From NCBI RefSeq assembly GCF_007829955.1, contig NZ_VIWX01000004.1, positions 186,001 to 250,000 on the forward strand: a stretch of 64,000 nucleotides of DNA, written 5' to 3'. The notes beneath the pieces were generated by a model. That model saw only the letters and a list, made by a program, of their open reading frames with translations, made no database searches and had not been told where the DNA came from. This stretch comes from Saccharopolyspora dendranthemae (GTDB lineage: Bacteria > Actinomycetota > Actinomycetes > Mycobacteriales > Pseudonocardiaceae). Positions 55,621 to 64,000 of this stretch are shown one piece after another (position 1 is the stretch's first letter; each line of letters begins with the position of its first letter). A program made the position numbers and the translations under genes.

Positions 55621-56823
55621 TCACCACTTCACCGGGAGCTCCCGGACGCAGTAGGTGATGGCCGCGTCGCGGTAGCTGAGCTCGCTCGGCGGCACGGCGA
55701 GCTGGAGGGTGGGGATTCGGCGCACCAGGGTGCCGATCGCGACCTGCATCTCGACCCGGGTGAGGAACTTGCCGACGCAGCTGTGCAAACCGTGGCCGAA
55801 CGACAGCGAGATGCCCGTTTCCCGGGTGATGTCGAGACGATCGGCGTCGGGGTGCGCGGCGTCGTCGCGGTCGGCCGAGGGCAGCAGCAGGATCACCGCG
55901 GAGCCCGACGGGATCAGCCGGCCCGCGATCTCCACGTCCTCCAGGGCGACCCGTCCGACTCCCCACTGCATGATGTTCTGGTGCCGCAGCAGCTCTTCCA
56001 CAGCGCTGTTGATCAGGCTCGGATCCTGTTGGAGGCGAGCGAGCTCGGCCGGGTTCTCCAGCAGCGTCATCACGCTCAACGAGATGGCGCTGGCCGAGGT
56101 GTCGTACCCGGCGGAGAGCAGCATCATCGCCATGGCGGTGATCTCCTCGCGAGTGATCTCGCCTCGGGCGAGGTGGTCACCTGCGAGCCATCCGAGCAGG
56201 TCGTCGGTGGGTTTCTTCGACTTGGCGGTCACGAGTCGGCGCAGGTACTGGAACAGCGAACTCGCCGCTCCCTTGTTCACCGAGGGGTTGGCGGTCGGCT
56301 CGTTCAGCTTGTTCACCCACCGCCCGAACGCGACCCGGTCGCGGTAGGGCACGCCGAGCAGCTTGCAGATGACCGACAGCGGCACCTCCTTGGCGTAGGA
56401 GGACACCAGGTCCACGGGCGGGCCGGCCGCGAGCATGGCGTCGATCCTCGTGTCGACCAGCTCTTGCAGGTACGGCCGCATCGCCTCAGCGCGCTTGCGG
56501 GTGAACTGGCCGACCACCATCCGCCGGTAGCGGCTGTGCTCCGGCGGATCGGACTGGACGAACGCTCCCGGCGGTGCGGGTTCCGGGAAGAACAGCTTCG
56601 GGTACCCGGAGTGCGCGACGCGCGAGCTCAGGCGCTGATCGCTGAGCGCGGCGCGCACGTCCTCGTACCGGCTGATCACCCAGGCGTCATCGCCCGCCGA
56701 CGTGCGCACCCGGCACACGGGCTCCTCCTGCCGGAGCCACCGGTACCCGGGTGGCAGGTCCAGCCGGTTCTCGGGGTCCCTCGGCATCGGGAACGGGCAG
56801 GCCGACACCACTTCGTCGCTCAT
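55621..56823 (-). CDS. Cytochrome P450 (canonical bacterial class)
   Basis: 400 residues from ATG 56823, only 4 bp after the stop of the preceding P450 gene, so the two are translationally coupled or nearly so. I-helix MLLSAGYDTSASA near 235-247 carries the normal acid-Thr pair, ExxR (EELLR) follows near 280, and the heme loop FGHGLHSCVGK has its Cys near 347. A C-terminal residue pattern ELPVKW is typical of the CYP105/107-like macrolide hydroxylases. It should be a soluble monooxygenase needing separate ferredoxin and reductase, not encoded here. Likely role is late hydroxylation or epoxidation of the polyketide made by the synthase just upstream. Confidence 0.93.
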   Translation of the reverse strand: MSDEVVSACPFPMPRDPENRLDLPPGYRWLRQEEPVCRVRTSAGDDAWVISRYEDVRAALSDQRLSSRVAHSGYPKLFFPEPAPPGAFVQSDPPEHSRYRRMVVGQFTRKRAEAMRPYLQELVDTRIDAMLAAGPPVDLVSSYAKEVPLSVICKLLGVPYRDRVAFGRWVNKLNEPTANPSVNKGAASSLFQYLRRLVTAKSKKPTDDLLGWLAGDHLARGEITREEITAMAMMLLSAGYDTSASAISLSVMTLLENPAELARLQQDPSLINSAVEELLRHQNIMQWGVGRVALEDVEIAGRLIPSGSAVILLLPSADRDDAAHPDADRLDITRETGISLSFGHGLHSCVGKFLTRVEMQVAIGTLVRRIPTLQLAVPPSELSYRDAAITYCVRELPVKW

Positions 56824-56827
56824 GGGA

Positions 56828-58015
56828 TCACCATCTGATCGGGAAGCGTTCGAGGCCGCCCGCCAGCTTGCCGCCCGCGCGCGTTTCCAGCTCCGACTGC
56901 GGCACGGCCAGGCCCAGTTCCGGCAGCCGGGAGAACAGGGCCGTGAAGCCCACCGACATGATGACCCGCACCAGCGGCGCACCGGTGCAGTGCCGCATGC
57001 CGTGGCCGAAGGTGAAGTGCGGGTTGGGGGTTCGGGTGACGTCGAACTTCTCGGGTTCGGCGAACACGCGCCAGTCGAAGTTGGCCAGCGAGAAGTCCAG
57101 CATCACCAGATCGCCCGAGGGGATCGTCACGCCGCCCACCTCGAGGTCCACGCTCGCGTAGCGCGGGAGGACAGGGCTGCCGATGGTCGCCCGCATCACC
57201 TCGTCCACGGCCCGCGCCATGATCTCCGGATCGTTCATCGCCAGCTCGCGCTGATCGGGGTTGAGCAGGAACAGCAGCACCCCGAAGTCGATGTGGCTCA
57301 CCAGCCCGGCCAGGCCGGTGAACAGCAGGACGACCACGTGCATGCCGATCTCGTCATCGGTCAGTCCGCTCTCCACGAACCGCGTGATCACGTCATCACC
57401 CGGATCGTCGCGCCGGCGCTCGGCGACCTGCGCGGCGAAGCCGAACACCGAATCCATGCCGCCTTCGGCGTGTTCCCGGTCGACCGAGCCGACCCGGTCC
57501 ATCTGCGTCAGCAGCTCCTCCCGGGCGTCCTCCGGGATACCGATCATGTCGCACAGCGCGTTCTGCGAGAAGACCGTCGAGAAGGTCTCGTGCAGGTCCG
57601 CGGGCTGCCCGGCGGCGATGATGTCGTCGATCTTGGCGTGCGCGATGGCCTCCACCCGGGACTTGCGGTCCAGCACGCGCCGCGCGGCGAAGCTCTTCGT
57701 GTACAGGACGCGCTTCTCCTCGTGCACCTTGCGCTCGACCTCGACATCGGTGTCGGTGACGAGCATGTCGAGCATCGGGTTGCGCAAGAACCGCGGCGCG
57801 TTGGCCGGATCCGGGTGGTAGCGGGCGAGCCGGTTGTCCTGCAGCAGAGCCTTGACCTCGGCGTGCTGGGTCACCAGCCACGCCTCGTCGCCCGCTGGTG
57901 TGCGGATGCGGCACACCGGCGCCTTCGCCTGCAGGTCGAGGCGCACCTCGCTGAAGCTCAAGATGGACGGCCGATCGACGCCCACCAGGGGTAGTTCCTC
58001 GCTCGAAGCGGTCAC
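56828..58015 (-). CDS. Cytochrome P450 with non-canonical I-helix
   Basis: 395 residues. ExxR (EVMR, near 273) and heme loop FGHGMRHCTG (Cys near 343) are intact, so heme binding is expected. The I-helix, however, reads LLFTGLAGLVSHI near 230-240: where most P450s have Ala-Gly-x-(Asp/Glu)-Thr, this has Thr-Gly-Leu-Ala-Gly, so both the acid and the conserved Thr used to activate oxygen are missing. Enzymes with such changes often do coupling, cyclisation or other non-hydroxylating chemistry, or use substrate hydroxyls instead. I prefer GTG 58015, seven bases after GGGAG (58027-58023), over GTG 58021, which is too close. It lies about 60 bp after the PKS-thioesterase gene. Confidence 0.9.
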   Translation of the reverse strand: MTASSEELPLVGVDRPSILSFSEVRLDLQAKAPVCRIRTPAGDEAWLVTQHAEVKALLQDNRLARYHPDPANAPRFLRNPMLDMLVTDTDVEVERKVHEEKRVLYTKSFAARRVLDRKSRVEAIAHAKIDDIIAAGQPADLHETFSTVFSQNALCDMIGIPEDAREELLTQMDRVGSVDREHAEGGMDSVFGFAAQVAERRRDDPGDDVITRFVESGLTDDEIGMHVVVLLFTGLAGLVSHIDFGVLLFLLNPDQRELAMNDPEIMARAVDEVMRATIGSPVLPRYASVDLEVGGVTIPSGDLVMLDFSLANFDWRVFAEPEKFDVTRTPNPHFTFGHGMRHCTGAPLVRVIMSVGFTALFSRLPELGLAVPQSELETRAGGKLAGGLERFPIRW

Positions 58016-58076
58016 GACCACTCTCCCAGTCTCTGTGCGTTTTCCGGGTCTCTTGCAGAGGACGGGGCGCCCGGAG

Positions 58077-61000
58077 TCACCGCGGGCTCACCCCGGCGGT
58101 GCTGAGCCAGTCCTCGATGACCTCCGCGGTCATGGCCGAGTCCTCCTTGACCATCGACATGTGGTCGGTCTGCACCAGGCGCAGCTCGTCGTGCGGCACC
58201 TTCACGTCCTGGCCGGTGATCTCGAGGTTCGTCCCGTCCACTTCCTTCGCGCAGCGGATCAGCAGCTTCGGCGCGGACGACTCCAGTCCGATGTCGACGA
58301 TGCGGACGAACCAGTGCGCCATCGCCGACAAGCGGGCGCTGTTGAGGCTCACCGCGGGCGATTCCATGGTGTTGAAGTAGTTGTTGGTGACGGCGTCGAA
58401 GTCCATGCCCTCGTGGCTGTCGTAGCGGAGACTCAGGGTGTCGAGCATGATCACGCCCTCGGGGCGGATCCCCCACGTCTCCTCCAGCACCGCCGCGGCG
58501 AAGTAGGCGAGCGTTCCGCCCGAGGAGTGCCCGACGAGCACGAACGGTTCCCCGTCGCTGGCGTGCAGCACGGCCTCGGCCACCCAGCGCGCCGCCGCCT
58601 CGCTGGTGGCCGGCAAGGCTTCGCCCGGCTCGAACCCCACCAGCGGCAGCGCCGACACGTCGAGCTTGCCCCGCAGCTGCGCCGCCAGCCGCGCGTACAT
58701 GTGGATGCCCGCGGTGGCACCGGGGGCGCTGATGCAGATGAGCTTCGGCCCGTCGGGGCCGCTCGCCAGCGGGACCGGGGCGGCCAGCTCCTCCAGCTCG
58801 GCCGGCGTCTCGAACATCGGGCGCAGCAGCGCGACGTGCTTGAGCACCTGCAGGCCCTGCAGCGTCTGCCCGGAGCTGACCGCCTGCATGAACAGGCCGT
58901 GGAGGGTGTCCTCCGGGGCCACGGCCTGACCGACGCCCTGCACCGGCGCGGTGCTCGTCCCGTCCAACGAACCCAGTTCACCGAGCAGCGTCTTCGCGAG
59001 CTGCTCCGGTGTCTTGCTGTCGAAGACGATGGAACTGGAGGGTCTCACGTTGAGCTGGTCGGAGAGCTGGTTGCGCAGCTCCACCGCGATCAGCGAGTCG
59101 AAGCCCAGTTCCAGGAAGTCGCGCTCCGGGGCGACCGCGCTCGGATCGGGGTGGCCGAGCAGCGTGGCGGACAACCCGACCACGAGGTCGCGCACCATGC
59201 CTTCGCGCTCCCCCGGGTCGGCGTCGCGCAACCGCTCCAGCACCGTGACCGCGGCGGTCCTGCCCGTCGTTCCCGCGATCGACGCCTCGGGGACGAGGCC
59301 GCGCAGCAGCGCTCCGACGCCCCCGGGCGCGCTAGTTTCGACGTGGGCGGCCACCGCCAGCGACTCGTCGGCGACCAGGGCCGCGTCGAACAGCGCCAGG
59401 CCCTGCTCCGGTGCCAGCGGCGGGATCCCGGAGCGCGTGATCCGCTCCATCGCCGCGTCGCTCAGTCCACCCGTCATGCCGCTCGTCGCCGTCCACGGCC
59501 CCCACGCCAGCGAGATTCCCGGGAGGCCCTCGTGGCGGCGATGCGCCGCGAGAGCGTCCAGGTAGGCGTTCGCCGCTGCGTAGTTGCCCTGCCCGGCGCC
59601 GCCGAGCAGGTTCGCGACCGACGAGTACAGCGCGAAGACGGAGAGGTCGAGATCGCGGGTGGCGCGGTGCAGGTTCCACGCCCCGTCCACCTTCGGACGC
59701 AGGACGGCGGCGAGCCGGTCGGGCGTCAAGGTGTTCACCACACCGTCGTCGAGCACGCCGGCGGTGTGCACGACGGCGTCGAGCGGGTGAGCGTCGGGAA
59801 TCGCGGCCAGCAGCGCCGACACGGAGTCCGGGTCGCCGATGTCGGTGGCGGTGATCGTGACGGTCGCACCGTGCGCGGTGAGTTCGGCTTCCAGCTCGGG
59901 CACTCCGGGCGCGTCGGGCCCGCGCCTGCTGACGAGCAGCAGGTGGCGGACGCCGCACCGGGCGACCAGGTGACGCGCGAGCTCGGCGCCCAGGCCGCCC
60001 GTTCCACCGGTGATGAGCACCGTTCGGTCGGGAGCCCAGGAATGCGGGGCCCGGTCCACCTGGGGCAGGTCGGCCAGTCGTGCGGCTCGGACCGAACCGT
60101 TGCGCACCAGCACCTGCGGCTCGTCGGCGGAGACCAACTTCGGCAGGACCGCGGCCGACATCGGCTCGCCGTCGGAGTCGACGAGCAGGAAGCGCCCCGG
60201 GTTCTCCGACTGCGCCGAGCGCACCAGGCCCCACGACGACGCGGCGGCGAGGTCGTCGCCGGTGGCCGCACCACGGCCGACGAACACCAGGCGCGAGTTG
60301 TCGAGTTGCGGGTTCGCCAGGCATTCCTGGATGAGGCGCAGCACGCGGGCGCACACGGCGTGCGCCGAGCCGGCGTCGTCGCCGCCCGACAGCGTCACCA
60401 GGAAGACGTCCGGGGCAACGCCGCTCTCACCGGTCGCGTCGGCCAGGGTCTCGCCGTATCCCGTCACGGCCTGGCCCGCGCTGAAGAGCAGGTGCGCGAG
60501 GTCGAGCGGATCGTCGCCGACGACGGCCCAGCGCGCGCCGGTGGCGGCGGTCGTGATCTCCACGGGCGCCCAGCCGAGGCGGTACAGCGACGGTTTCGGG
60601 CCCTGGAACATCGCACCGAACGCCGCTCTGGGGTCGGCTGTGGACTCCGGCCAGTACCGCTGGCGGTCGAACGGGTAGGTCGGCAGCTCGACCCGCCGGG
60701 CACCGGTGTCCGCGAAGAAGGCCGACCAGTCCACGGCGACGCCGGCGACGTGCAGCCGAGCGAGCGCGGTCAGGAAGGCGCTGTCTTCGGGCCGGTCCTT
60801 GCGCAGAGCCGGAACGCAGCCGTCGACCAGCGCCGAGAGCGCGCCGTCCGGACCGAGTTCCAGGAACGTGTCGGCGCCGTTCTCCCGCAACCTGGTGACG
60901 TTGTCGTGGAAGCGCACCGCGTCGCGCACGTGGTTCACCCAGTGCTCCGCCGAGGTGACGTCGCCGGTGGCCACGATCGGGATGTGCGGCGCGGAGAAGG

Positions 61001-63212
61001 AGATCCCGCTGATGGCGGTGCGGAAGTCCTCCAACATGGTATTCATCAGCGGCGAGTGGAACGCGTGCGACACGCGCAGGCGCTTGTGCTTCCAGCGCTC
61101 GGCGAGGGCCAGCACCTCGTCCTCGGCACCGGCCAGGACCAGCGAGTCCTTCCCGTTGATCGCGGCGATCGACACGCGGTCCGACAGGTGCGGCAGCACC
61201 TCGTCCTCGGTGGCCTGCACCGTCACCATCGCCCCGCCCTCGGGCAGCGCCTGCATCAGCGACGCGCGCGCCGAGACCAGCGTGCAGGCGTCCTCCAGCG
61301 ACAGCACGCCGGCCACGTGGGCGGCCGCGATCTCGCCGATCGAGTGGCCGGCGAGGTGGTCGGGGGTGATTCCGAAGGACTCCGCCAGCCGGTAGAGGGC
61401 GACCTCGATCGCGAACAGCGCCGGTTGGGCGCTCCCGGTCTGCTGCAGCGCGTCCTCGTCGTCACCCCACATGACCTCGCGCACGGCCGGGTCGAGGTGA
61501 GCGAGAACCGCGTCCAGGGCGTCGGCGAACACCGAGAACCGCTCGTGGAGAAGGCGTCCCATGCCGAGCCGCTGCGAACCCTGGCCGGAGAACAGCACGG
61601 CGAGCGAACCACGTCCCGCGACCCCGCGCGCGACCTCGACCGCTCCGTCCTGAGTGGACAGAACGACGGCGCGGTGGTCGAAGGTCGGCCGGGTCGTCAG
61701 CAGCGAGTAGCCGATGTCGACCGGGTCGCCGTCGACGAGCTTGATCCGATCGACCTGGGCGTCCAGCGCGGAAGCCGACTTCGCCGACACCACCAGGGGA
61801 ACCACGTCGCGAGCGGAAGGAGCTTCTCCGCCGCCCTCGGGTTCGGGCGCTTCCCGGAGGATCACGTGCGAGTTCGTGCCGCTGACGCCGAACGACGACA
61901 CCCCGGCGCGACGCGGTTTCTCCCCGCGCGGCCACGCCACCGGTTCGGTGAGCAGCCGCACGCTGCCCGACGACCAGTCGACGTGCGCCGAGGGCTCGGT
62001 GACGTGCAGGGTCTGCGGCAGCAGGCCGTGCTGCAGCGCGAGCACCATCTTGATCACCCCGGCGGCGCCCGCCGCGGCCTGCGTGTGGCCGATGTTGGTC
62101 TTGACCGCACCGAGCAGCAGCGGCTTCTCGCGGTCCTGCCCGTAGGCCGCCAGCAGCGCCTGCGCCTCGATCGGGTCGCCCAGCGTCGTACCCGTGCCGT
62201 GCGCCTCCACGGCGTCCACATCGGACGCGCTCAGCCCGGCGCCGGCCAGGGCCGCGCGGATGACCTCCCGCTGCGCCGGGCCGTTCGGGGCCGTCAGGCC
62301 GTTCGACGCACCGTCCTGGTTCACCGCGCTGCCCTCCAGCACCGCGAGCACCGGGTGCCCGTGTCGCTGGGCGTCGGACAGCTTCTCGACGAGCAGCACG
62401 CCGACGCCCTCCGACCAGCCGGTGCCGTCGGCGTCGTCGGAGAAGGCCTTGCAACGGCCGTCCGGGGCGAGCCCGCCCTGCCGGGTGAACCCGGCGAAGT
62501 TCGACGCGGTGGTCATCACCGTGACACCACCGGCCAGGGCCAGCGAGCACTCACCTCCCCGCAGCGCCTGCGATGCCTGGTGCAACGCCACCAGCGCCGA
62601 GGAGCACGCGGTGTCGATCGTGACCGCGGGACCTTCGAGGCCGAAGGTGTAGGCCACCCGGCCGGAGAGCACGCTGGCCGCCGTGCCCATCCCCGCGTGT
62701 CCGCCGACGTCCTCCTGCGAGGCCATGAGCACGTGCCCGTAGTCCTGGCCGTTGGTGCCGACGAACACACCGGTCCGGCTGCCGCGCAACGACGTGGGAT
62801 CGACTCCGGCGCGCTCGACGGCCTCCCAGGACGTCTCCAGCAGCAGCCGCTGCTGGGGGTCCAGGGCCACGGCTTCGCGCGGCGAGATGCCGAAGAACCC
62901 CGGGTCGAACTCCGTCACGTCGCGGAGGAATCCGCCCTGCAGGGTGGCGCTGTGCCCGGCGTCGCTGCCGGCGAGCGCGCCGAGGTCCCAGCCGCGATCG
63001 GTCGGGAAGCCCGAGATCGTGTCGGTGCCGGACGACAGCACGTCCCACAGGTCCTCCGGCGTGCTCACGCCGCCGGGGAAGCGGCAGGCGAGGCCGATGA
63101 TCGCGACCGGTTCGTGCTTGCCCGCCTCGACCTCCTCCAGCCGCTGACGTGCCTTGTGCAGGTCAGCGGTGACCCACTTCAGGTACTCGACGAGCTTCTC
63201 TTCGTCGGGCAT
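58077..63212 (-). CDS. Terminal type I PKS module with thioesterase (KS-AT-KR-ACP-TE)
   Basis: 1,711 residues from ATG 63212, with GGAAAGG ending eight bases upstream as ribosome site; an in-frame earlier start at 63287 has no such site. Docking helix 1-34 (MPDEEKLVEYLKWVTADLHKARQR), KS (DTACSSA, Cys ~200, EAHGTGT, NIGHTQAA), AT (GHSIGE ~623, HAFH = malonyl), no DH, KR (GGTGGLG ~1070, LDD = B type, Tyr ~1211), ACP (LGFDSL ~1371), TE (GHSSGG ~1562, Asp in MLDTLS, His in TDHMSM). It adds a last malonyl unit, reduces it to a hydroxyl and releases the chain by hydrolysis or lactonisation. Free TE release differs from the amide synthase used by true ansamycins. Confidence 0.97.
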   Translation of the reverse strand: MPDEEKLVEYLKWVTADLHKARQRLEEVEAGKHEPVAIIGLACRFPGGVSTPEDLWDVLSSGTDTISGFPTDRGWDLGALAGSDAGHSATLQGGFLRDVTEFDPGFFGISPREAVALDPQQRLLLETSWEAVERAGVDPTSLRGSRTGVFVGTNGQDYGHVLMASQEDVGGHAGMGTAASVLSGRVAYTFGLEGPAVTIDTACSSALVALHQASQALRGGECSLALAGGVTVMTTASNFAGFTRQGGLAPDGRCKAFSDDADGTGWSEGVGVLLVEKLSDAQRHGHPVLAVLEGSAVNQDGASNGLTAPNGPAQREVIRAALAGAGLSASDVDAVEAHGTGTTLGDPIEAQALLAAYGQDREKPLLLGAVKTNIGHTQAAAGAAGVIKMVLALQHGLLPQTLHVTEPSAHVDWSSGSVRLLTEPVAWPRGEKPRRAGVSSFGVSGTNSHVILREAPEPEGGGEAPSARDVVPLVVSAKSASALDAQVDRIKLVDGDPVDIGYSLLTTRPTFDHRAVVLSTQDGAVEVARGVAGRGSLAVLFSGQGSQRLGMGRLLHERFSVFADALDAVLAHLDPAVREVMWGDDEDALQQTGSAQPALFAIEVALYRLAESFGITPDHLAGHSIGEIAAAHVAGVLSLEDACTLVSARASLMQALPEGGAMVTVQATEDEVLPHLSDRVSIAAINGKDSLVLAGAEDEVLALAERWKHKRLRVSHAFHSPLMNTMLEDFRTAISGISFSAPHIPIVATGDVTSAEHWVNHVRDAVRFHDNVTRLRENGADTFLELGPDGALSALVDGCVPALRKDRPEDSAFLTALARLHVAGVAVDWSAFFADTGARRVELPTYPFDRQRYWPESTADPRAAFGAMFQGPKPSLYRLGWAPVEITTAATGARWAVVGDDPLDLAHLLFSAGQAVTGYGETLADATGESGVAPDVFLVTLSGGDDAGSAHAVCARVLRLIQECLANPQLDNSRLVFVGRGAATGDDLAAASSWGLVRSAQSENPGRFLLVDSDGEPMSAAVLPKLVSADEPQVLVRNGSVRAARLADLPQVDRAPHSWAPDRTVLITGGTGGLGAELARHLVARCGVRHLLLVSRRGPDAPGVPELEAELTAHGATVTITATDIGDPDSVSALLAAIPDAHPLDAVVHTAGVLDDGVVNTLTPDRLAAVLRPKVDGAWNLHRATRDLDLSVFALYSSVANLLGGAGQGNYAAANAYLDALAAHRRHEGLPGISLAWGPWTATSGMTGGLSDAAMERITRSGIPPLAPEQGLALFDAALVADESLAVAAHVETSAPGGVGALLRGLVPEASIAGTTGRTAAVTVLERLRDADPGEREGMVRDLVVGLSATLLGHPDPSAVAPERDFLELGFDSLIAVELRNQLSDQLNVRPSSSIVFDSKTPEQLAKTLLGELGSLDGTSTAPVQGVGQAVAPEDTLHGLFMQAVSSGQTLQGLQVLKHVALLRPMFETPAELEELAAPVPLASGPDGPKLICISAPGATAGIHMYARLAAQLRGKLDVSALPLVGFEPGEALPATSEAAARWVAEAVLHASDGEPFVLVGHSSGGTLAYFAAAVLEETWGIRPEGVIMLDTLSLRYDSHEGMDFDAVTNNYFNTMESPAVSLNSARLSAMAHWFVRIVDIGLESSAPKLLIRCAKEVDGTNLEITGQDVKVPHDELRLVQTDHMSMVKEDSAMTAEVIEDWLSTAGVSPR

Positions 63213-63299
63213 GGCAGGCGCCTTTCCTTCTAGAGACCAGGGATCAGGAGCGGGTCCGAGAGCGGCGCGGCAGCGGTTGCGCCGCATCTCCGAACGCCC

Positions 63300-64000
63300 C
63301 TAGCGCTCGGTGTCGCGGCCGAGCTCGTTGTCGATGAACGCCAGGACCTCGTCGGTGCTGGCCGCGTGGATCCGTTCGGTCACGGTCACCTCCTCGGTGG
63401 CCGTGGCCGAACCGTCGTACTGGGCCAAGAGGTTGCGCAGCCTCGCCGGAGCGCCGGAGCGCGCCCGGTCCTCCGGATCGGACGAGGCCAGCAGGGATTC
63501 CAGGCGGTCGAGCTCGCCGAGCAGCGCGGCAGCCGCGTCCTGCTCACCGCCGAACAGCTCGCCGTCGAGGAATCCGGCGAGCTCGGCCGGTGTCGGGTGG
63601 TCGAACACCAGCGTGGAGGGCAGTTTCACCCCGCACGCCGCGGACAGGCTGTTGCGCAGTTCCACCGCGGTGAGCGAGTCGAAGCCGACCTGCCGGAACT
63701 CCTTGCCCGGGTCGATCGCCTCCGGGGAGCCGTGGCCCAGGACTCCGGCGGCGTGGCCGCGCACCAGTCCCACCAGGTGCTGCCTCCGCTCCTCGGCGCC
63801 CATCCCGGCGAGGCTGGTCGTCAGGTCCGCGTCGGAGCGCCGACCGGCGGCGACCCGCTTGCCGCCGCGGACCAGTCCCCGCAGCACCGCCGCCACCGGG
63901 CCGTCGCGACGTCCGGAGTTGATCCGCGCCGCGATCAGCAGCGCGTCGTCGCGACCTGTCGCGTCCTCGAACAGCGCGAGGCCCTGCTCGACCGACAGCG
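63300..64000 (-). CDS. C-terminal end of an upstream modular PKS (partial)
   Basis: The frame ends at TAG (63300) and is open past the right edge, so only the last ~233 residues are seen. They contain the post-KR segment (LSVEQGLALFEDA), an ACP (VGFDSLTAVELRN, Ser near 63680) and a C-terminal docking domain with a dimerisation helix pair (LLGELDRLESLLASS...) ending STDEVLAFIDNELG. That docking type matches the VEYLKWVTADLHKAR N-terminus of the following thioesterase protein 87 bp downstream, so this protein most likely hands its chain to it. Confidence 0.93.
   Translation of the reverse strand, partial: LSVEQGLALFEDATGRDDALLIAARINSGRRDGPVAAVLRGLVRGGKRVAAGRRSDADLTTSLAGMGAEERRQHLVGLVRGHAAGVLGHGSPEAIDPGKEFRQVGFDSLTAVELRNSLSAACGVKLPSTLVFDHPTPAELAGFLDGELFGGEQDAAAALLGELDRLESLLASSDPEDRARSGAPARLRNLLAQYDGSATATEEVTVTERIHAASTDEVLAFIDNELGRDTER

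Noticed and set aside
56824..56982. Earlier start for the second P450
   Set aside because: It would overlap the end of the first P450 by about 155 bases in another frame and add a Cys/Arg/Trp-rich stretch untypical of P450s. MSDEVVSACPFP is a normal beginning.
63213..63287. Earlier ATG for the thioesterase-containing PKS
   Set aside because: The extra 25 residues match nothing in PKS N-termini. ATG 63212 has GGAAAGG at proper distance and begins the docking helix.

Overview
The window is about 70% GC and lies inside one or two modular type I polyketide synthase (PKS) regions of a filamentous actinomycete. A Saccharopolyspora/Amycolatopsis-like (pseudonocardial) host is my guess, from base composition, the ansamycin-type loading module and the DUF222/HNH gene; there is no rRNA or housekeeping marker to settle it.

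Left block (1-45311, all minus strand, read right to left): four consecutive PKS genes. PKS1 (45311-37776) starts the chain with a CoA-ligase / degenerate ketoreductase / ACP loading unit like those of ansamycin synthases, followed by module 1. PKS2 (37736-27528) carries modules 2-3, PKS3 (27518-8766) modules 4-7, and PKS4 (8740 to beyond the left edge) modules 8 and 9. Genes are 9-39 bp apart and their docking ends match in that order. Predicted chemistry: an aromatic (or cyclohexenyl) acid starter, a beta-hydroxyl from module 1, three double bonds (modules 2-4), a polyol stretch with one methylmalonyl unit and one unusual AT (modules 5-7), then more double bonds (8-9). No enoylreductase is visible anywhere.

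Middle block (45615-52196, plus strand, divergent from PKS1): five closely spaced tailoring genes, namely flavin aromatic hydroxylase, methyltransferase, O-methyltransferase, second flavin hydroxylase, methyltransferase. They look suited to hydroxylating and methylating the aromatic end of the product.

Interruption (52240-55513): a LysR regulator and a divergent short-chain dehydrogenase share a repeat-rich operator region, followed by a DUF222/HNH endonuclease gene with different codon use. This looks like genes unrelated to, or inserted into, the cluster. A 22-bp perfect palindrome ends it.

Right block (55621-64000, minus strand): the end of an upstream PKS, a terminal KS-AT-KR-ACP-TE protein, and two cytochromes P450 read in the same direction. 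One P450 lacks the usual oxygen-activating residues. Whether this thioesterase-terminated part finishes the chain begun by PKS1 (giving non-collinear gene order) or belongs to a second cluster cannot be decided from this window.
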